A stretch of 64,000 nucleotides of DNA from NCBI RefSeq assembly GCF_019578655.1, contig NC_063257.1, forward strand, positions 9,858,001-9,922,000, given 5' to 3'. Below, piece after piece: positions 56,701 to 64,000 of this stretch. The notes beneath the pieces were generated by a model. That model did no database searches and had not been told where the DNA came from. It worked only from the letters and a program-made list of their open reading frames with translations. The number at the start of each line of letters is the position of its first letter. The stretch's first letter is position 1. The position numbers and the translations under genes were made by a program. Source of the DNA: Ricinus communis (lineage: Eukaryota; Streptophyta; Magnoliopsida; Malpighiales; Euphorbiaceae).

Positions 56701-59700
56701 CCAAGCAGAAGAACAAGTTTCCACAGTTTGTGATCTATTTCTGATGTTGGTAGCCACTCTCGAATATCACATACTTCGATACAGTCAGTATCACCACATG
56801 CACAAACAGAAAAATTTACAGTTGAAGGTGGCCTTTCCTGGTCAAGCAACTCTGCTTCAATACCTTGTAGTTGTCGCATCCATCTGAGAGACTTAATAGC
56901 TTGAGAAACATGATGAACTGCAGCTAACTTAGAGGAGATTGGATCCGCAACAGTTTGGACCACACATGTAGATGTTGGGGACATTTTACACACCGCAAAG
57001 TCTTCCCCGGAAGAGGAACTAGGCAGAGGTTCTTCTTGCGAATCTATTTTGCTTGATTCAATCAACTTTCCTGGATTACATACATTTGCCTCCAACGTCT
57101 TTTTTTTTGAAGCTTCTGACATTACATGATCAAAGCTTTCTCCATCTTCACACAATCTGTCTTCTGCAGCTTTTGAGGATAGATTTTCATAGACAACTGA
57201 TTCAGAGGCACTGCAAGAAGAGTTGAGGGAATCTACTGGAACCATGACTTCACATTCCACTGGAAGTGATTCAGATGTCAAATTCAATTCCAGCCCTTCA
57301 TCATGATTCAAAAGAAGCCTCGCAAATTGCTCATGAGCAAAAGCACGCACCACCTGTTTATAGAAAGCATCATATACAACAACCGAGTATGATTATCAGT
57401 TTCCTTTTATAGAAATCAACACAAATGAAGAGAATAGTGCATCAAGTCTACCAGATGATCGGGCTCATCCAAGAATTCCAAACATTTCCTTAAGAACCTT
57501 GCACACTTGGCCCTGTTATTAGTTGCCTAACTCAGAAAAGTTAACAATCATTAATAGAAATGTATCAAATGTACCAGAGTATCAGCAAGCAATTAAGAAT
57601 CTATTTTATGTCATACCACTGAAAGGGAAAGCCTGTGAGCAATACGATAAAGAAGAGTTCCCAATGAAAACAAGGAGTCACTTCTTCCGCTATTAAATAA
57701 AGAAGACAGGGAGCTTGATCTATCATCATAATTGCTGGAAGGATGGCTCTTGGGAATAACAGAAATATCAAAAAGCTGAATCATGTCTTCACCAGCGCTT
57801 TTATAAAGCTGTAAACAGATTATTAGAGAAAACATTTAGAAACAAATTCATGAAAATAGTTGGTAAATACATCTCGTACAAGTTCAAAACCATTTGTATA
57901 CCCAATAAGCACCAGGGTCTTGCTTGCAGTTTTCTTGAAGGAACCTCAGAACAGAGAGGCCATTTTGCTGGACAACATGAGGATGAAAAGCTGGAGTACC
58001 ATCATTAGAGATTCCTTTTAAGAGAAATATATCATCTGTTTTTAGAAGTTCATAACCCTGAACAACACCATTTTGATGATAACAGATGGCCAACTCGGGC
58101 ACACTTGCCATTACATTGTCAAGCCAGGCCTCAAGCCAAGTTATTGGAGTGACCTATTGAGACATGGGGAAGGAAAAATGAAAAATTTGCTAATCAGAAA
58201 AGGCAGTTAGCAGTTTCAAGGAAGCTTGTCATTACCTGTCGTGTTACATCCCATAAATGCAAACTCACAGCAACATATTTTTCATTACTGAGCAGAAGCA
58301 AGTCACTACCTAAGAGCATTCGGAAATTGTGAAATTGCCAAAACAGAACCCTTAAAAATCCATCATTACTGACTCTTCTATGCTTGTCAGATTCCTGCAC
58401 TGAGCATCTGGGCTTTTCACCAACATGTGAAGCTTTTTTCACAGGATGGCGGTCCTTATTTCTCTTATTCTTAGTGCTTTCCCAAACAAAGCCATCTTTT
58501 TTCACCTGTGAGTACTCTGAAAACTTTTTGTACCCACCATTAAATGTAGCACCATCAGTCTGCCCCACAAAATGGGACGTATCAGTCCCAGGAAACACAG
58601 ATGAGTCTGAGTGCCCCTCTGATGAAGCATGATGAGTTGGTGGACAATCACATGCCTCCATTCTGACTGAATGCATAGCAAAATTCAAAAATAAAGATTG
58701 ATCCGCACATTTTGATTGAGTTTTGTGCCTTCTGACCAACTTTTCTCCCTCTTCCACATCAGGCCTGTGTGTCATAACATATACAAGTTGTTGAATGATT
58801 TAAAAGTCAAGTAATAAAGCAATTCAGATCTAGCTCATCTATCTGTTTGTGCAGAGACACAAACCCAGCATTTAGAATAAGAGTCTGTCCAATACGACGA
58901 ACTGCAATTGATAATCGAGCTTTAGAATATGGCATTTTGAAGATCTGCTTCAGAATGTCAGTAGGAGCAATCACATCTATCTCATCTCCATACTCCACCA
59001 AACCAGATACAGCAAGGGCTTCACATTTCCTGGTAAGGTTTGATGAAACAGCATCTCCCTCCCAAGGTAATTCTGCTGTTATGCACCCACAAATTTACAA
59101 TTGATCCAGGAAGCAAATGAAAGATAAATGTTGCTCTTTTAACTAGCATGTCAAAATTGAAAAATCAGATTTTATAAGTAACAAATCCGCAGAAATCCTG
59201 TCAGAATGGACGCATCTACTGTAATTTCTCAAAAGCAGATATCAACTTCTGAGAAAACTACAAACACAAAAGCATCAACATATAGTCTCTAGAAAAAATA
59301 GACATGATGAGCAACCAAAGAGAAACTACTTTAGTGATACCTTAGTTGATCCTTCCAATTATATGACAGCCCTTGCCCATCCCAAGATGATTAGAACATT
59401 AACTCTCAGAACTCCTTAACCAATTCATCTAGTTTATCCACCTCACTTTAAACCATACTCAACTAAACTCAATCCCAAGTTAATTTGGGGTCAGCTATAT
59501 AGATTTTCTCTTTCTCCACTCCAGACAATTTTGGGCCACATATTTGGAAGGATGTAAGCACACTAGATCATCTTGGACCAATTTTCGTTACGTTAGTTTA
59601 AGTTTACCCCTTCCTTTCTTCACTCCATCAACCTTAATATGGTCGCCCTTCCTAACTGGAGCATCAATTGGTCTATAATTTACATGCCCAAACCATCTCA

Positions 59701-60999
59701 GTCTACATTCTCTCAACTTTCCCTCAATGTGAGTTACCCTATCTCTTCCCTAAAACACTCATCATGGACTATTCATTCTTGTATGTTGGCACATCCATCT
59801 TAGCAACCCCATCTCCGCACCCTCATCTTAAAAACATATTTCGCTCCATTGCCCAACACTCACTAGCATTGCGGGCCATACAGCAATGTGGTAAAGCTTA
59901 CCTTTCAATTTAACAGGAACTTTATGGTCACACAAAACTCCCATAGCATTCCTCCACTTCATCCACCATGCTTTAGTCCTATGGCTAACATCCTCTTCAC
60001 ATCCACCATTTCTTTGAAGGATTGAGACAAGGTGCTTAAAGTGTGTTCTCGCTATGAAGCATTACAACGCACCTAAACTAACTCCATCACTCCCAATACT
60101 CTCCAAAACCACAATTATAGTGTAGATACTCAATTTTCTTTCTATTAAGCCTGAGTCTCTTTGATTCCAAAGTTCTCCTCCAAAGCTCTAACTTCCTATT
60201 GGGTACCACCTAAATTCTCGCCTATCAACATAATGTCACCTTAAATCACTTAAATTAGAATCTTACTTAAACATGATTACTTCAGAACATTCTTTCAAAG
60301 ACACTACTTAGTGTATGCCGTGGTGTGTAAAACCATCAGATTCACCATGATGAAATCCAACAAAGTTAAAAAAAAGCCAGATTAAAAACCAAATACTCAA
60401 TAAAATTTTCAATGCCATAATCATCCTATATATATATATAAAAGCGATGACGGATTCATCGCGTTAAAGGCATATATATCTTTGAAAGAACCCCACAATT
60501 TATTAGTGCATTAGCTTTACTTTCTAGGCTTCATTTAATTCTCTGTTAAGATTTCCCTATCTTGAAATAATTAGATACACCTCAAAAGATATGGTAGAAT
60601 CTAAAAAAGAGAGTACTTTATTTTTTCATCCTTTTTGTCCATTAGAACTCACAATTAGTTGTCAGATAGGACTAACAAATTAGGATTCACACAAATCACA
60701 GCTCACAAGGACTCTAGTAATAATATAAACCAAATGCATTTTCACAATTTTGTCGAATAAACAAAAGCAAAGAGACTGATCTCCAAAATTTAAAAAGAAA
60801 AAAGGTAAAAGAGAACCTCCACTGGCTTTAGCTTGAACAGCAGAAAAAGGAAGAACTTTGTCCGGCAAGTTAGCAACAACCGGAAGCGTATTAAGATCAG
60901 TCTCCGCCGGTAACATCCGGTACCTCGGCGCACTCACGCTACGCAGACAACCAAAAACAAAAACCACAAACTGAGTAAAAATAGATAAAAGATCATATC

Positions 61000-61030
<31 letters not shown>

Positions 61031-61216
61031 TTACGTGTGAGGAGAAGGAATGAGAGCGGAATTGAAAGCGTGAAATGACTTATCAGTAGGAACCGGAATT
61101 GAACCGCATAGGAAACCCACTGGCTTTGGTCTAACAATTTCTAACCTCCCAACGCATTGTAGTTCTCCGCCGCCGTCAATTGAGCCGGATGGCGACGGCG
61201 GCAACGCTTTCTCCAT
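53790..61216 (-). CDS. EDRF1-like (erythroid differentiation-related factor 1) TPR protein (1458 aa)
   Basis: Nine exons (61035-61216, 60817-60938, 58865-59072, 58236-58764, 57902-58153, 57617-57808, 57452-57526, 54840-57353, 53790-54092) splice without frame breaks to 1,458 residues. The EDRF1 N-terminal region is recognised by [76 protein letters not shown] and [20 protein letters not shown]. The single 2.5-kb exon adds a Cys-containing segment ([14 protein letters not shown]), a Ser-rich low-complexity zone ([14 protein letters not shown]) and TPR-like helical repeats ([47 protein letters not shown]). The family is conserved in plants and animals; in animals it affects globin gene expression, and the plant function is unknown. 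The Arabidopsis counterpart is, from memory, At1g35660, next to CPK11. Intron 2 carries a decayed LINE. Confidence 0.93.
59450..60210 (-). mobile_element. Degenerate RTE-type LINE, 3' reverse-transcriptase fragment
   Basis: Minus-strand translation gives the C-terminal part of a plant RTE-clade non-LTR reverse transcriptase, broken by stops and frame shifts: [65 protein letters not shown], then [18 protein letters not shown] and [10 protein letters not shown]. Near the 3' end is a sequence reading EWRKRKSI, then CTGACCCCAAATTAACTTGG, the usual end of such elements. It lies wholly in intron 2 of the EDRF1-like gene, in the host's sense direction. The 5' end is truncated, as is typical of LINEs. 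It has no coding potential now. Limits are approximate; no target-site duplication was established. Confidence 0.9.
61002..61030 (-). repeat. (GA/CT)n microsatellite in intron 1 of EDRF1-like gene
   Basis: It starts within six bases of the GT donor of a 96-base intron and makes up nearly a third of it. Confidence 0.95.
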
Positions 61217-61398
61217 TGCCTAATATACTTATATTAACTCACTTTTAGTATGTCTCAATTAATATTTCAGTCCAACATTCATTTTTCTTTTATTTTGTCT
61301 GCCCCTTGCTCAAGTTTCTGCTTCTTTTCATCTCCTAGAATTCGCTCGAAGCTTTTAGTTTGCGAAGACGAAGATGTATTTTGTTTGGAGCAATTGAA

Positions 61399-61475
61399 TG
61401 GGCCGCCTTGTCGATTGTTAAAAAGCCCGTTGAACCCAAATTTATATATAGTTTCATTTAATTAGGTCAAGCCCA
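61399..61475 (-). promoter_or_regulatory. Site II-type elements upstream of EDRF1-like gene
   Basis: TGGGCC (61399-61404) and AGCCCA (61470-61475) lie about 185-260 bases before the minus-strand start codon. The motif works in either orientation and is typical of plant housekeeping promoters. Confidence 0.45.
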
Positions 61476-64000
61476 ACAGCCCGGATCTGTACAACGAGTC
61501 ACTCGCCCTTAAAACATCAATTTGTAAACGAGGAATTTCACCGGTTACCTATTTTTTAAAATAATTATAAGAATATTTTTTACTTTTTTATCTTTTTAAA
61601 AGTATTCATTATTATTTTAAAAGTAACCGTTAGTTCTTCGGTCAAACAGTGATGTTAAGTACTACTGTGATTCACCCAGAAATTATTTTGAATTCACTTT
61701 CAGCGTCAAATCTGACAAAGGAGGACGGATTTACATATATATCTAGAGTTTTAGCATGGTGATAAATACATCTTTTAAGTTGAGTAAAATTTCAAATATG
61801 AATTCTCTATCAATCAAGTTAAGCATTTTTATAAAATAATTCTACAATATCTTATAAACAATAGCACTAAATAAAGCATAAAAAATAAAATAGAACTAGT
61901 CAAATAATAAGATTTGTAACCTACACCTTGTTCAAATAAAATAATAAATACAAAAAGCTACAAAATAATATCACCAAAAGCAACTTGTTCAGCAAAAAAT
62001 TACAGGTTTTTCGATAAAACTTAGACTTTTTAAACAAAAGTATGTTCAAATAAAATAATTAGCACAAAAAGCTGCAAAATAGTACCACCAAAGCAGCATT
62101 ATCAACAAAGTATAAGTTATTCAAACTAAAATTTACAATAATTAACAATTAACTCTTACACTTAATAAAAAAAATAATAAATAATTAAATCATATATAGA
62201 ATAAACGATTTTCTATATTTATTGAAAACATATATATATATACATAATAATAAAAAATATATTAAAATCGATTATATAGTTCGGTCTTATATCGGTACAA
62301 TACAATTTAGTCTTTGTACAGCTCTGGTTTGGTTATCACTAAAGAACCAGTATCATATTACAATAGTAAAATTCGGTACAGTTTGGTACAATAAATATTT
62401 GGTTATTTCGATTGGTATTTTTTAGAACAGTATTTTTGTTCAGTTTGAAAAAACTGAGATCCATGCTCAACCCTAGTGATAAGTCCATTCTGCTTACTAA
62501 CATAAAAATGAGTGAGTCAATAAAAAATAGTTGCATTTAGATGTAAATATGTGAAACGATGAATATATGTAAGACTTTTAATGTTCATATTGTTAAGTTT
62601 AGAACAAATTATTTTTTCCGATTCATAATTATTATTCTTGTAGTGAGCATGGTCGACTGCCTACATCATATTTCTTACCATAAAATTTTAAAAAATTATT
62701 ATTGCAAAATATTTTTGAAAACAAATTAAAAGAATAGATATTTATTTTAAAATTTTAAAATAATTAAATAAAATTATTAAAAAAATATAAAGTTTAGGAT
62801 TCTATTGCTAATTAGGGCATGCAAAAATGAAGACTTGAAAATAAGGCCTATCATCTCAAGAGTTTGAGACTATAGTATGTTTGAATCAACCTTATGGCAT
62901 GTTCGAGTCAAGCAATCATGCTTTAAAGTCAACTTAAATTAGTCTTTTATTTCCTCAAATATAAGCAGTCGACCCTATGGTATGTAAAGTTTTTCCGCAA
63001 CTGTAAATGAGAACTAATATTTAATATGGTAAAATATGTTCCTAGTGTTAAATTAAGCCTTAAATTTTAAGAATATATTTTTGGTTTATAAAATGGAATA
63101 TTCATAAAATAGAATAATAATATTTATATATAATAAAATGAGGAGAAATAAAGTAGCTTGTTATAATTCTTATTTCTCTTTTTAGTTCATAAATTTGAAA
63201 TAATTATTTCTAAATAAAATTATAAGCAAACATTATATGTATTGATATGTACTCGAACAGTATATAATAATGCTATAGATGGTAATAGTAGACAGCGAAA
63301 GTAAAGGCAATAATTGTGAATGTCAAACAGATTTAAAATAGATAATCAGAAGAATATATTATTTTGTAAAGTATGAAATAGTCAATTACTCGATTCTCTA
63401 TAGATATTAAAACATAATAGCAAAGAATAACTATAATATATTTAAATTTAAGCCAATCTTAAAAGAATTATTTTATAAATAGTTATTGAATTCTTTTGGC
63501 TATCTATAAAACAAACATAGCATAAGATTTTTATGGCAATTAGCAAAGGGATTCTAAAAACAAGAAAAAAAATCATTGACATTATTGTTGGACTATGAGT
63601 CCCTTCCAACGTGGAGAGACCCATAACTATATTTTAATTGACCCAAAGTTAATAGCTTCCAAAAGAAGCTTGTTTGTTGACTTTTAGTGAGCAACTCACA
63701 TGGGTAAGTAAAAATGGGCAGCAAAAAGGTTTTGATTTTACTGAGTAAAAAACAACAACAAAAAAAGGTGAGATCAGTAAGTTGTTGAGAGAAAAAACAG
63801 AAAGTTCAAGTGCAGCCCCTATTCACCATTTTTCAGCACATAGTCTTGAAGATCATCTTCAATCGAAGCTCATCCATGGTTCGATTTTGCTCAAATTTTG
63901 ATTGCACGTCTGGGTCATCAAGGGCTTCAATTTGACGGCTTGATTGTCATTTCATGCATCGGATAGTGAGATATGGCTACTGGACGAAACTCTATATTTT
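61476..64000. other. AT-rich repeat-bearing end of window
   Basis: No supported exon. At about 62265-62480 lies a degenerate repeat (TCGGTACAATAC, TTCGGTACAGTTTGG, ending CCATGCTCAACCCTAG) related to the tract at 1054-1190. From about 63590 the sequence is less AT-rich and looks like part of a longer unit cut by the window edge, possibly an LTR or the 5' region of another gene. The final ATG at 63973 opens only nine codons before the end. Confidence 0.5.

Noticed and set aside
59668..59913. 81-codon plus-strand frame
   Set aside because: Antisense to the degenerate LINE reverse transcriptase; not a gene.

Overview
This is nuclear DNA of a dicot plant. The genes are split by AT-rich GT-AG introns and separated by very AT-rich spacers full of (TA)n, (CT)n and (ATT)n microsatellites. 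The families are plant-specific (snakin/GASA, NAC, CDPK, plastid ribosomal protein, subtilase-propeptide inhibitor). Protein character suggests a rosid, perhaps Malpighiales, but I cannot fix the species. All gene models were built by hand: every junction listed keeps the reading frame and agrees with family conservation.

Layout. 1.7-5.6 kb: two convergent snakin/GASA genes. 7.3-8.9 kb (-): a 148-aa UBC8/10-type ubiquitin-conjugating E2. 10.2-16.6 kb (+): an 11-exon J-domain + DUF3752 (GPALPP) nuclear-type protein. 16.6-27 kb: a long stretch with no supported gene. 28.6-30.7 kb (+): a VND7-type NAC master regulator of xylem vessels, with a GC-AG intron and a probable 5'-UTR intron. 33.2-36.8 kb (+): plastid ribosomal protein bL21c. 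37.8-40.5 kb (-): a VTT/DedA (TMEM41-like) membrane protein. 43.9-49.1 kb (-): a CPK4/11-type calcium-dependent protein kinase without an N-myristoylation site. 51.2-52.5 kb (-): a stand-alone subtilase propeptide (I9) inhibitor resembling SPI-1. 53.8-61.2 kb (-): a 1,458-aa EDRF1-like TPR protein carrying a degenerate RTE-type LINE in its second intron. 61.5-64 kb: AT-rich repeats, possibly the edge of a retroelement.

The genes do not form one pathway. The most informative large-scale signal is gene order: VND7, bL21c, TMEM41-like, CPK11-like, SPI-1 and EDRF1-like are neighbours here. From memory, their Arabidopsis counterparts sit in small clusters on different segments (At1g71930-71950, At1g35660-35680, At4g09570-09580). 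That pattern fits an ancestral block that Arabidopsis split between duplicated segments. I found no CRISPR, tRNA, rRNA, operon-like cluster or convincing new system. The more unusual points are the GC-AG intron, two possible starts in the inhibitor gene, a His-rich snakin linker, a dispersed MITE-like family and the intronic LINE.
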